Source of the DNA: Streptomyces sp. ADI95-17
GTDB taxonomy: Bacteria > Actinomycetota > Actinomycetes > Streptomycetales > Streptomycetaceae
Direction of reading: 5' to 3'
Length of the DNA stretch: 58,503 bases
NCBI RefSeq assembly: GCF_003846175.1
Contig: NZ_ML123048.1
Coordinates: 373,337-431,839, forward strand
Shown: positions 44,372-52,128 of the stretch, in pieces
Layout of the letters: each line of letters opens with the position of its first letter
Numbering within the stretch: position 1 is the first letter of the stretch
Made by a program: the position numbers and the translations under genes
The notes under the pieces: model-generated
What the model was told of the DNA's origin: nothing
The model's input: only the letters and a program-made list of their open reading frames with translations
The model's database searches: none

Positions 44372-44845
44372 CTAGTCTCCAGAGAATCCGAAGATTCCCA
44401 GGTGAGTCGGCATGCCATCGGAGTAGAGGACGACGTAGTAGCCGGTCCACCTCATCTGGCACTCGCCGAAAAGGCTCCGTTTGTGTTCCTCATGGCTCTC
44501 AGCCTCATTGGCAGCGGCAGCGAGCTCTTCGTACTGCCCGACCGTCGGGCGGTCGGTGCCGAAATGGTGAGCCACGCGGTTGAGCGCCAGAGGGCGCAGG
44601 GTTCCGTGGTCAGCGACACCGGACCGCGTCGGCGGGTCATCCGTGGAAACAACCCTGGCGATGTCGAGGATCGTATGGGTGCCTTCTGTGCCCATGAACT
44701 CCTCGTCCGCATACAGGCCCTTCAGGCTTGGGAAGCGGGCACCGTCGCCGTACTCCTCCTGGAACACCTTGGTCTGCAAAGTTCCCAATGCCGCCGCCAC
44801 ATCGCCGTCCTACCTGGTGACGTAGTCCCATCCACTGGCACCCAT
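44372..44845 (-). pseudogene. conserved hypothetical gene with early TAG stop
   Basis: A 157-codon frame starts at ATG 44845 behind GGGGAGG and reads MGASGWDYVTR, then TAG at codon 12 (44812-44810), then continues DGDVAAALGTLQTKVFQEEY to a normal end with MRWTGYYVVLYSDGMPTHLG. Related Streptomyces proteins start in the same way and have a Tyr codon at this point, so TAC has become TAG. The rest is intact. Translation could restart at an internal GTG (44800). Function is unknown; the family is typical of Streptomyces. Confidence 0.72.
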
Positions 44846-44957
44846 CGAGCCATCCTCCCCGGAGATCACGAATGGCCGAACAGTAACGGCGGGCACTGAC
44901 AACGCCGGGGCATGGCGCCGACAGAACGACAGCCGAGAACCGACGACACCCGGAGTG

Positions 44958-45029
44958 ACGGGCGCCTCCGCCTTCACTCGTTTCTTCACACGCGCCCACG
45001 GGGTGTCACCACGTGAGTATCAACGGTAT
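44958..45029 (+). pseudogene. AraC-family regulator tail
   Basis: About 24 codons match the last helix-turn-helix of AraC-family regulators (SAFTRFFTRAHGVSPREYQR). The upstream domains are absent, and the frame continues into unrelated sequence. It is a gene remnant. Confidence 0.55.
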
Positions 45030-45284
45030 GGCTGGCAGACACTTTGCTGCCCGGCCGGGCTCCATCGACCGGGCAGGGCCTGCTTTTTGGGCCCGTCGAG
45101 CGGCCCGGACACGGGAGGAGTCGGCGATCGGGGGGCGAGCCGTGTCTGTCCCACGTCCAGTTGGTGAGGATGGAGACCCGCGGGGCGGGCGGAGCCCCGT
45201 CCGCGGTGCGGTCTTCGTCGCGGACGTCGGCGTCCGGGGCCGACAGCGCAAGGGTCATGGCCTCCCGAAATATGCGGTCTGACA

Positions 45285-45440
45285 GAATGAGCTCCGAAAA
45301 CTCAGGCGACGCGCGTCAGGAAACCGGTGTGAATCCGGTACGGTCCCGCCACTGTGACCGGGCTGCAACAGCCCGGAAGCCAGATACTGGCCGCGCCGCC
45401 TTCTCGTACGACCAGGGGACGAGGACATCCCCCGGAAAGG
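45285..45440 (+). ncRNA. cobalamin (B12) riboswitch
   Basis: The leader shows the conserved parts of the cobalamin aptamer: ACCGGTGTGAATCCGGT (45323-45339), the B12 box GCCACTG (45348-45354), and CCCGGAAGCCAGATACTGGC (45372-45391). It ends just before the ribosome binding site of the first importer gene, so ligand binding probably hides that site. High B12 should reduce expression of the four-gene operon. The outer limits are approximate. Confidence 0.9.
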
Positions 45441-45447
45441 CTCGGCC

Positions 45448-46428
45448 ATGCCCCCGATACGCCGTGTACCCCTCGCGCTCATACCCCTGCTCCTGCTGCC
45501 GCTCACCGGCTGCGGCACCGGCGGCGAGAGCAAGGCAGAGGCCGCACCGGCCGCGGACGGATTCCCCTACACCGTCACCAATTGCGGTACGAAGACGACC
45601 TTCGACGCCCCGCCGGAGCGGGTCGTCACCATGAACCAGCACGTCACCGAGATCATGCTGGCCCTCGGGCTCCAGGACCGGCTGGCCGGGACCGCCTACC
45701 TGGACGACAGCATCCTGCCGGAGTACCGGTCCGCGTACGACAGGACCAAGGTGCTCGCGAAGGAGTATCCCTCCAAGGAGGTGCTGCTCGGCGCCAACCC
45801 CGACTTCGTCTACGGCGGGTACAGCAGCGCCTTCGACAAGGCCAAGGGCCAGGACCGGGCGGGGCTCCAGAAGGACGGCATCAACACCCGGCTGAACATC
45901 GAGAACTGCACCGAGGGCAAGGTCGGCATCGATCAGCTCGCCACCGAGATCACCCAGGTCGCCAGGGTCTTCGGCGTACCGGAGCGCGGCAGGAAGCTGA
46001 TCGCCGGGGAACGACAGAAGATCACGACGGTCGAGACGGAGCTCAAGGGCTCCGCACATCCCTCGGTGTTCGTGTACGACTCCGGCGAAAGCTCCGCGTT
46101 CACGGCGGGCGGCAAGGGCATCGGCAACGAGATCGTCCGGCTCGCCGGGGGCCGGAACGTCTTCGCCGACCTCGACGCCACCTTCGGCGACGTGTCCTGG
46201 GAACAGGTCATCAAGCGCAAGCCCGAAGTGGTCGTGATCTACGACTACGGAGGCACCACGGTCGAGGCCAAGAAGAAGCGGCTGCTGAACGATCCGGCAC
46301 TCGCGGACGTGCCGGCGATCAGGAACAAGAAGTTCGCGGTACTCCCGCTGTCCTCGGCCGTGCTCGGTGTCCGGGTCGCCGACGCCGTACAGGACCTGGC
46401 CGGGCAGCTGCACCCCGGCACGCCGTGA
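45448..46428 (+). CDS. btuF: B12-type ABC transporter binding lipoprotein
   Basis: This 326-residue lipoprotein has a signal peptide with lipobox LPLTGC (Cys near 21) and a two-lobed binding fold of the BtuF/FecB class (ERVVTMNQHVTEIMLALG, ANPDFVYGGYSSAF). The cobalamin riboswitch in its leader makes corrinoid the likely cargo. It is the first of four genes joined by 4-bp overlaps. AAAGG precedes the ATG. The family fold cannot itself exclude a siderophore, so the assignment rests mostly on the riboswitch. Confidence 0.85.
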   Translation: MPPIRRVPLALIPLLLLPLTGCGTGGESKAEAAPAADGFPYTVTNCGTKTTFDAPPERVVTMNQHVTEIMLALGLQDRLAGTAYLDDSILPEYRSAYDRTKVLAKEYPSKEVLLGANPDFVYGGYSSAFDKAKGQDRAGLQKDGINTRLNIENCTEGKVGIDQLATEITQVARVFGVPERGRKLIAGERQKITTVETELKGSAHPSVFVYDSGESSAFTAGGKGIGNEIVRLAGGRNVFADLDATFGDVSWEQVIKRKPEVVVIYDYGGTTVEAKKKRLLNDPALADVPAIRNKKFAVLPLSSAVLGVRVADAVQDLAGQLHPGTP

Positions 46429-47480
46429 GCGCGGGGTCAGCCCGCTCCGGCCCGAAATCCGTCCTCCGCTCCACCCCCGTCGTGATCGGCGCCCTCACGG
46501 TGCTGCTGCTCGCGGCGGTGGTGGCCGGTCTGGCGCTCGGCCCGGTACGGATTCCGCCGGGCGAGGTACTGAGTACGGTCCTGGGCGGTGAACGCTCCGG
46601 TGCGTTCCCGACGATCGTGTGGGAGGTACGGCTGCCCAGGGTGCTGCTCGGGGCCGTCGTCGGCGCCGGGCTGGCGCTGTCGGGCGCGGTGCTCCAGGCG
46701 TTGGTGCGCAACCCGCTGGCCGATCCGTTTCTGCTGGGCGCCTCGTCCGGGGCGTCGGCGGGCGCCGCCATGGTGATCGTGCTGGGGGTCGGCGCCGGGG
46801 TGGCCACTGACGTGGCGCTGCCCGTCGCGGCGTTCGCCGGGTCCATGGCCGCGCTGGTCGCCGTCTACGCGATGGCCCGGCGCGGCGGCACCATGACAAC
46901 GGGCCGGCTGATTCTGGCCGGGGTGGCGATCCAGTACGTGCTGTCCGCGTTCACCAGCCTGATCCTGGTGCTGTCCTCGCGGGCCGAGCATGTGCGGGCG
47001 ATCCTGTTCTGGACCCTGGGCGGCCTGGGTGGCGCCCGCTGGGACCAACTGGCGTTGCCCGCAGTGGTATTGGGCGTCGGTGCCGTGCTCCTGATCAGCC
47101 TGGCCCGTCCGCTGGATCTGCTGCTGACCGGGGAGGAGGGGGCCCGCAGCCTCGGCCTGGACCCCGGCCGTTTCCGGGGCGGGGTCTTCGTGCTGGTGTC
47201 ACTGATCATCGGCGTGCTGGTCGCCTACAGCGGGGCGATCGGCTTCGTCGGCCTGATGGTTCCGCACGCCGCCCGGCTGATCGTCGGCGCGTCCCACCGC
47301 CGGCTTCTGCCGGTGACGGCGCTCGGCGGGGCCGTCTTCCTGCTGCTGGCCGATCTGCTGGCGCGGACCGTGGCGGCCCCCGAAGAGATTCCCGCCGGGG
47401 TGGTCACCGCCCTGGTGGGCGGCCCGTTCTTCCTCTGGCTGCTGCGCCGCTCCAGCCGTACCGAAGGGATCACCGGATGA
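46425..47480 (+). CDS. btuC: B12-type ABC transporter permease
   Basis: This 351-residue FecCD/BtuC-family permease has about ten membrane helices and the motif ALVRNPLADPFLLGASSGAS. The GTG start overlaps the preceding stop codon (GTGA), and its own stop overlaps the ATPase start (ATGA). It would dimerise to form the channel for corrinoid import. Confidence 0.87.
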   Translation: MSAGSARSGPKSVLRSTPVVIGALTVLLLAAVVAGLALGPVRIPPGEVLSTVLGGERSGAFPTIVWEVRLPRVLLGAVVGAGLALSGAVLQALVRNPLADPFLLGASSGASAGAAMVIVLGVGAGVATDVALPVAAFAGSMAALVAVYAMARRGGTMTTGRLILAGVAIQYVLSAFTSLILVLSSRAEHVRAILFWTLGGLGGARWDQLALPAVVLGVGAVLLISLARPLDLLLTGEEGARSLGLDPGRFRGGVFVLVSLIIGVLVAYSGAIGFVGLMVPHAARLIVGASHRRLLPVTALGGAVFLLLADLLARTVAAPEEIPAGVVTALVGGPFFLWLLRRSSRTEGITG

Positions 47481-48265
47481 GCCCGGCACCGTCGCCGACG
47501 GCGCTCGCCGCCGACGGGATCAGCTACGAGGTGGCCGGCCGTACCCTGCTCGACTCGGTCACCCTGGACGCCGCCCCCGGCGAGACGGTCGGCCTGGTCG
47601 GGCCGAACGGCAGCGGCAAGACGACCTTCCTGCGCTGTGTGTACGGTGCCCTGCGCCCGGCAGCGGGTCGGGTCCTGCTGGACGGAGCGGACGCCGCTGC
47701 CCTCGGTGTGAAGGAACGGGCCCGCCGCGTCGCCGTCGTACCGCAGGACAGCCCCGGCACCTTCGGCCTGACCGTGCGCCAGATCGTGGCGATGGGACGA
47801 AGCCCGCACAAACGGTTCTGGGAGCAGGACGACGCCGACGACGCCCGCCGCATCGACCAGTCGCTCCAGCGCGTCGGCGCGGCGCCCCTGACCGACCGGC
47901 GGTTCGAGGAGCTGTCCGGTGGAGAACGGCAACGCGCCCTGATCGCGCGCGCCCTGGTCCAGGAACCGGGGCTGCTGGCGCTCGACGAACCCACGAACCA
48001 TCTGGACATCCGCTACCAGCTGGAGATCCTCGGCCTGGTGAGAACCCTGGGCACCACCAATCTGCTGGTGCTGCACGACCTCAACCTGGCTGCTTCCTAC
48101 TGCGACCGGCTGTTCGTCCTGAGCGCCGGACGACTGGTGGCGTCCGGTCCCCCGCACGCGGTACTGACGGAGGAACTGCTGGCCGAGGTCTACGGGATAC
48201 GGTCCCGGATCGGCGTCCACCCGGTCACCGGTTCCCCCAACGTCGTCTACCTCCCGCTGTCATGA
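47477..48265 (+). CDS. btuD: B12-type ABC transporter ATPase
   Basis: This 262-residue ATPase has Walker A GPNGSGKTT, signature LSGGERQRA, Walker B LLALDEPTNHLD and the H-loop His (LHDLNLA). It belongs to the siderophore/B12 ATPase group and energises the upstream permease. Unlike the iron-box operon near the window start, this importer has its own ATPase. It overlaps the next gene by four bases. Confidence 0.88.
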   Translation: MSPAPSPTALAADGISYEVAGRTLLDSVTLDAAPGETVGLVGPNGSGKTTFLRCVYGALRPAAGRVLLDGADAAALGVKERARRVAVVPQDSPGTFGLTVRQIVAMGRSPHKRFWEQDDADDARRIDQSLQRVGAAPLTDRRFEELSGGERQRALIARALVQEPGLLALDEPTNHLDIRYQLEILGLVRTLGTTNLLVLHDLNLAASYCDRLFVLSAGRLVASGPPHAVLTEELLAEVYGIRSRIGVHPVTGSPNVVYLPLS

Positions 48266-49023
48266 CTGACGGCACTTCCCCCGTCTGGACGCCCCTGCCG
48301 CACGGACCACGCTGGCAGCTCACCGAAGGCGATCCGCCCGCGAGCGAAGCAGGGCGGTGGCTGGCGGCCGACCGACTGGCCGATCCGGCGGGCGAGGAGC
48401 TGTCCACGCTGCTGGAGCGCGAACGTACAAGCAGCGGCCACCGCACCGGCCATGCGACCGCGCTGACCCTGATGGCGGTCTATGCGGGCTGGGTGACTGC
48501 CGCCGCCGTGCTCCATTGGGCGCTGTACGACGAGGTCCCGGACCTGCGGTCCGGCAATGTCCTGGTGCGCCCCGCCGCGCACGGGATCGGCGGAGTCCGG
48601 GTGCGCAGGGCCCGGCTGCTGGTGCCCCGGGCCGGGGAGGACTCAGTACGGCTGCTGCACCGCACCGTACTCGACGGACATCTGCTGCCCATCGCCGATG
48701 CGTTGCACCGTCGTACCCGCGCAGGGGCCAGGCAGTTGAGTGGAGGGATCGCCCATGGCTGCGCCACGGCGCTGTGCGCGTACGGCGCCGAGGTGGATCT
48801 GCTGGCCGCCCGCTGGCGGCAGTTCGTGGACACCGCACCCGGCGGACTCGCGGCGCTGGGCGAGGTGGCACGGGTCCGGCGAGCGCCGGACGGCCCGGAG
48901 CGGCTGGTCTATCTGCGCAACACCTGCTGTCTGTACTACACGAGCGCGGAGGCGGTGCGCTGTGCGAGCTGTTGTCTGACAGGCCGCGAGGACCGGCTAC
49001 GGGCGTACGCGAGGCCGGAGTAG
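48262..49023 (+). CDS. FhuF-like [2Fe-2S] protein in B12 operon
   Basis: This 253-residue protein ends with the FhuF-type cluster motif CC-x10-C-x2-C (TCCLYYTSAEAVRCASC). FhuF proteins reduce ferric iron in siderophores. Here the gene is the last in a cobalamin-riboswitch operon and is coupled to the importer ATPase by an ATGA overlap. It might therefore reduce the cobalt of imported corrinoids, or the transporter might carry a metal chelate of another kind. The N-terminal half is variable compared with the paralogue at 20891. It is intact and of normal length. Confidence 0.83.
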   Translation: MTDGTSPVWTPLPHGPRWQLTEGDPPASEAGRWLAADRLADPAGEELSTLLERERTSSGHRTGHATALTLMAVYAGWVTAAAVLHWALYDEVPDLRSGNVLVRPAAHGIGGVRVRRARLLVPRAGEDSVRLLHRTVLDGHLLPIADALHRRTRAGARQLSGGIAHGCATALCAYGAEVDLLAARWRQFVDTAPGGLAALGEVARVRRAPDGPERLVYLRNTCCLYYTSAEAVRCASCCLTGREDRLRAYARPE

Positions 49024-49270
49024 CGCCGGCGACTCCGAGGTCCGGGCGCCGGTTGCAGCGGATGCGGCGCTCAGTCCCGGCGGACGGCCTCGGCCTTGAG
49101 CCGTTCGGTGAGCCGGGCGGCCAGGGCGAGACCGACTGCCGCGAGGGTCGAACGCAGCCGCTCGGCGCAACCGTCCGGTTGTCCGGAGCGAGCCGGTGGA
49201 CGGCCACCGCGCACGGCCCGGCAAGGTCCGGGCGCGGTGGCCGCGGCTCAGCGGTGGGTGAACACCGGCC
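49024..49270. other. short gene debris
   Basis: No intact gene is seen. On the minus strand about 30 codons near 49075-49170 read RSTLAAVGLALAARLTERLK and end in an in-frame TGA, looking like the end of a lost gene. Confidence 0.3.
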
Positions 49271-49560
49271 GGGGAAGCCGTGGACGGCATGTCTCTGGAG
49301 AAGACCGACGCGATCATCGGCAAGTCGCGCGCCGAGACGTATCGGTGGACCCCGGTGCGGCGGACCTATGTCCCGAAGAAGAATGGGAGAAAACGTCCGC
49401 TCGGACTGCCCACGTGGTCGGACAAGCTGGTCACCGAGGTTGTTCGCCTTCTGCTGGAGGCGTACTACGACGTTCAGTCCTCACGTCACTTCCACGGACT
49501 CCGTCCCGGCCGGGGCTGCCACACCGCACTCAACGAGGTGGTGGAAGTCTGGAAGGCACC
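49271..49560 (+). mobile_element. group II intron reverse transcriptase fragment
   Basis: About 95 codons match the N-terminal part of group II intron reverse transcriptase/maturase proteins: AVDGMSLEKTDAIIG, RWTPVRRTYVPKKNGRKRPL, GLPTWSDKLVTEVVRLLLEA and FHGLRPGRGCHTALNEVVEVW. The active-site YADD region, maturase domain and intron RNA ends are missing. Homology stops at VWK (near 49555), apparently with loss of one G, and unrelated sequence follows. It is a dead remnant. Confidence 0.75.
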
Positions 49561-49672
49561 CTCGCCTTCCTCCGCGCCGAGCACGAGGAAACCCGACGAC
49601 GGGCCCGACGCCCCTCCGTCGACCTGAGCATCCCCCGAACTCGTACCGCCGGAGAATCCACCCACAAGAGGA

Positions 49673-50527
49673 CTAAGCCCGAAGCGCCGCCAACTTCCTC
49701 ACCACAACGTCGATTGCCCTTACATACCGCTCCGGCTCACCAGGCTGAGCCTGCCCCGACGTCCCCACGATCTCGCTGTACGCGACGAGTCTGAAGATCA
49801 GTGCACGAACCAGCATCTGCTGCCAGTCGGGATGATCACTGCCACTCGTCAGCAGATCGCAGGGAAGATCGAACCACAACAGACCATCCGCGACCACGAT
49901 GGCCTCGGCGAACACTGGAGGCCGCCAATACGGAGAAAAGTCGATCACAGCAGGCACTTCGTCCGCAGCGAAAAGCACATTGCCGGTGAGATCGCCGTGA
50001 ATGAGCTGAGCTGCGTCCGGCTGCACCGGGCGCCTCAGCTCCAGCAGAGCCGAGAACGGCGCGGCTAGGTCTTCGATCACGTCGATTTCCTGCTCGCCCC
50101 ATGCGACCCGATCGCCCACAGCCCATGGATGGGTACGCCGATCAAGGAAGTCGGGCCGGGGCACCTGCCGCAGTGCAGCATGGAAGGCACGGCCGGCGCC
50201 GAGCACACCGTCCCAATGCCCCTGCGGACCAGTCTCACCGGCCAGGAACGCGCCGGCGGCCCAGCCGTCCACGACGCTCCGCCCGTCGGCAGCCCGGAGC
50301 GGCAACGGGACTCGGAAGCCACTGTGCGGCGCCAGCCTCTCGAACAGGGAAGCAGCCCACTCGACCTCGTCCTCGGATCCGTCAGCGGGCTTGAACACGA
50401 ACCCACCGGCGAGGACGCTTCGTCCTTGCCCACCAACCAGCGGGACAGGAGTGCCCCTCACACCGAAGGCGTCGAGGACGGAACGGGGCGGGACAGCGTT
50501 GCTCGGCAGCTCAGTCACGCCGGGCAT
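49673..50527 (-). CDS. phosphotransferase-fold protein (TIGR02569-like)
   Basis: This 284-residue protein has the aminoglycoside phosphotransferase/protein kinase fold: LIHGDLTGNVLF (catalytic HGD and Asn) and VIDFSPYWRPP in place of the usual DFE. It fits the actinobacterial TIGR02569-like group of unknown substrate, and antibiotic resistance should not be assumed. ATG 50527 was chosen as the start because MPGVTELPSNAVPP begins there; an upstream extension is possible. The gene uses more A/T-ending codons than most neighbours and lies next to mobile-element debris, so transfer is possible. Confidence 0.72.
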   Translation of the reverse strand: MPGVTELPSNAVPPRSVLDAFGVRGTPVPLVGGQGRSVLAGGFVFKPADGSEDEVEWAASLFERLAPHSGFRVPLPLRAADGRSVVDGWAAGAFLAGETGPQGHWDGVLGAGRAFHAALRQVPRPDFLDRRTHPWAVGDRVAWGEQEIDVIEDLAAPFSALLELRRPVQPDAAQLIHGDLTGNVLFAADEVPAVIDFSPYWRPPVFAEAIVVADGLLWFDLPCDLLTSGSDHPDWQQMLVRALIFRLVAYSEIVGTSGQAQPGEPERYVRAIDVVVRKLAALRA

Positions 50528-50574
50528 CCTGCCGACACCACCTTGTCCAGCGCACCTCCTTTTCGCCCGGCACA

Positions 50575-51486
50575 TCACGCACTTGCGGGCATCGCCAGCC
50601 ACAGCAAGGGCGCCCCGCCTTTCGCATCCGGCTGCTCGGGGAGCCACAGGGCCCCTGGGGCACGCCCCAAGGCCTGTGCCGCGTCCACGAAGTTGACCTG
50701 TGGTGAGGTCAGCCTGTCAGCTGCCCGTACCCAGAACCGGTTCCTGCCGGCCAGCAGCATCGCCGACCGATCCGGTTCGCTGCCCGAGGACGCAGCAAGG
50801 ACCGTGTCCGACGGGACAGCGCGCACAGTCCTGCGGGCCGCCTCAAGGATCGTCTCGCCCACCAGGTGGAGCAGCTGGACATCCAGCCGCTCCAGGCCGG
50901 CAACCGGTTCCGTGTCAGAGGCGATGCGCAATGCGGCCCGCTGCTCCCGCTCGTCCCACTCCAGGTGCAAGAAGCCTCCCTCGGCCTGGACAGCCGGGTT
51001 CGGGGACAGAAAGACCACGTACAGGCCGAAGAGCGGCCATCGTACGGGCAGGTCGACAGGCATTTCGTCGCCCCCATCGCACTCTGCCTCGTGCGGCCAG
51101 GGGACGAGGTCGTCGTCCGGGTGGACCATGTGCCGCCCTGCGGCCCGCCATGCCCCGATCGACGCCAGCCGCGCGGCATCGACGGACCTCTGTGCTGTCG
51201 GGAAGGTGCCTTCGATGCCCGTCCCGTTACTGGTGTAGTGGTGCGCCACTACCTCCTCGACCCGGGCCACCGGCAGCCAGCACCACGACGGGACAGCGGC
51301 CCCGGCTGCCACGCGTTCCGCGTCCAGGCGCTCGAAGATCCCCGGATACCTCTGGTCTGCCTCCCGCTCCAGTTTCTCCAGCCGCGCCGCGGCGGCCCTG
51401 TACATCGCAGGAAGCCACCGCAGCGTCTCCGGCGTCTCACCGTCACGGTGCTCGACGAAGCTCTCGGCATACATGGTCCGGCCCAT
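50575..51486 (-). CDS. hypothetical protein
   Basis: This 303-residue soluble protein is not assigned to a family. It begins MGRTMYAESFVEHRDGETPE and contains GLYVVFLSPNPAVQAEGG and HLEWDEREQRAALRIASDTE. There are no signal or membrane segments. ATG 51486 was chosen because GGAGAGC lies upstream, and the overlap with an upstream frame (TGATG) suggests coupled translation. It lies in a region of unclear origin between debris and the tsaD gene. Confidence 0.55.
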   Translation of the reverse strand: MGRTMYAESFVEHRDGETPETLRWLPAMYRAAAARLEKLEREADQRYPGIFERLDAERVAAGAAVPSWCWLPVARVEEVVAHHYTSNGTGIEGTFPTAQRSVDAARLASIGAWRAAGRHMVHPDDDLVPWPHEAECDGGDEMPVDLPVRWPLFGLYVVFLSPNPAVQAEGGFLHLEWDEREQRAALRIASDTEPVAGLERLDVQLLHLVGETILEAARRTVRAVPSDTVLAASSGSEPDRSAMLLAGRNRFWVRAADRLTSPQVNFVDAAQALGRAPGALWLPEQPDAKGGAPLLWLAMPASA

Positions 51487-51944
51487 CAGTGCTCTCCACA
51501 ACGCAACATCGGCAACGCAGCAGCTCCGGGCGGCAGGAGCTGCCACTTCGCCACTGTGCCCCATGTAACCGCCAGTGCGGGCGCCCAGAGGCCGTATCGG
51601 GCCCGAACCGAGGAAACCGGCCAAGGTCGGCCGACCGCCGGCGACTGTCCTCCCGGAACCAATGGCGGCGCTGTTGCGGGAGGCCCGGCCGACCTGGACG
51701 TCGGCCCCGGGACCGAGCCGAGCGAGACCGCGCCGAAGATCCGGCTCCACCGGACCGTACGCGCGGCGGCGACCGAAACCGACTCCCCCTCCAGGTCATG
51801 CGCGCCGCGCTCCGTTCCCCGGCCCGGGAAAGCCGGTGACGATCTCCGCCTCGGTATGAGCTCGAACGCCTGCACCACCGCCCCGGCAAGATCATCGGCG
51901 CTCGCACACGTGGCCGCCGGCTCCCCAGGGCTGGTTCCGTTCAC
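51486..51944 (-). CDS. possible small coding region coupled to downstream gene
   Basis: A 152-codon frame ends in TGA overlapping the ATG of the 303-residue hypothetical gene (TGATG). Its sequence (MNGTSPGEPAATCASADDLA onwards) is rich in Ala, Gly, Pro and Ser and matches nothing I know. Codon bias is moderate in its first half and weaker in its second. It may be real or accidental; competing frames are open too. Confidence 0.25.
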   Translation of the reverse strand: MNGTSPGEPAATCASADDLAGAVVQAFELIPRRRSSPAFPGRGTERGAHDLEGESVSVAAARTVRWSRIFGAVSLGSVPGPTSRSAGPPATAPPLVPGGQSPAVGRPWPVSSVRARYGLWAPALAVTWGTVAKWQLLPPGAAALPMLRCGEH

Positions 51945-52083
51945 CGGGCGATGGAGCCGCGCCGCCGCGACAACGGCAGCACCTGACCCTTGAGCACCTG
52001 CGAGAGCCGGACACTCTGCGTCCGGTCAGGCACAGGTCCGGACACTGCCGGACACCGGCCAGGCGACCTTTGGACTACCTTTA

Positions 52084-52110
52084 TTGCACATCAATTGCAA
52101 TTAATAATAG
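52084..52110 (+). promoter_or_regulatory. Nur-box-like operator before tsaD
   Basis: TTGCAC-ATCAA-TTGCAA (52084-52100) matches the Streptomyces nickel regulator (Nur) consensus tTGCaA-N5-ttGCAA at 11 of 12 fixed positions. The following TAATAG (52105-52110) could be a -10, so the box would overlap the promoter. The surrounding 30 bp are strikingly A/T-rich for this genome. Nickel-loaded Nur would repress the gene. Only the sequence match supports this. Confidence 0.6.
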
Positions 52111-52128
52111 AAGGCAGGAAGGTGGGAC

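Noticed and set aside
44059..44418. 119-codon minus-strand frame as a gene
   Set aside because: Only a short internal part resembles a transposase; the rest is unrelated, so it was called a remnant rather than a gene.
45006..45258. 80-90-codon frames upstream of the B12 riboswitch
   Set aside because: Low-complexity shadows without ribosome binding sites; the region fits decayed AraC sequence and riboswitch promoter.
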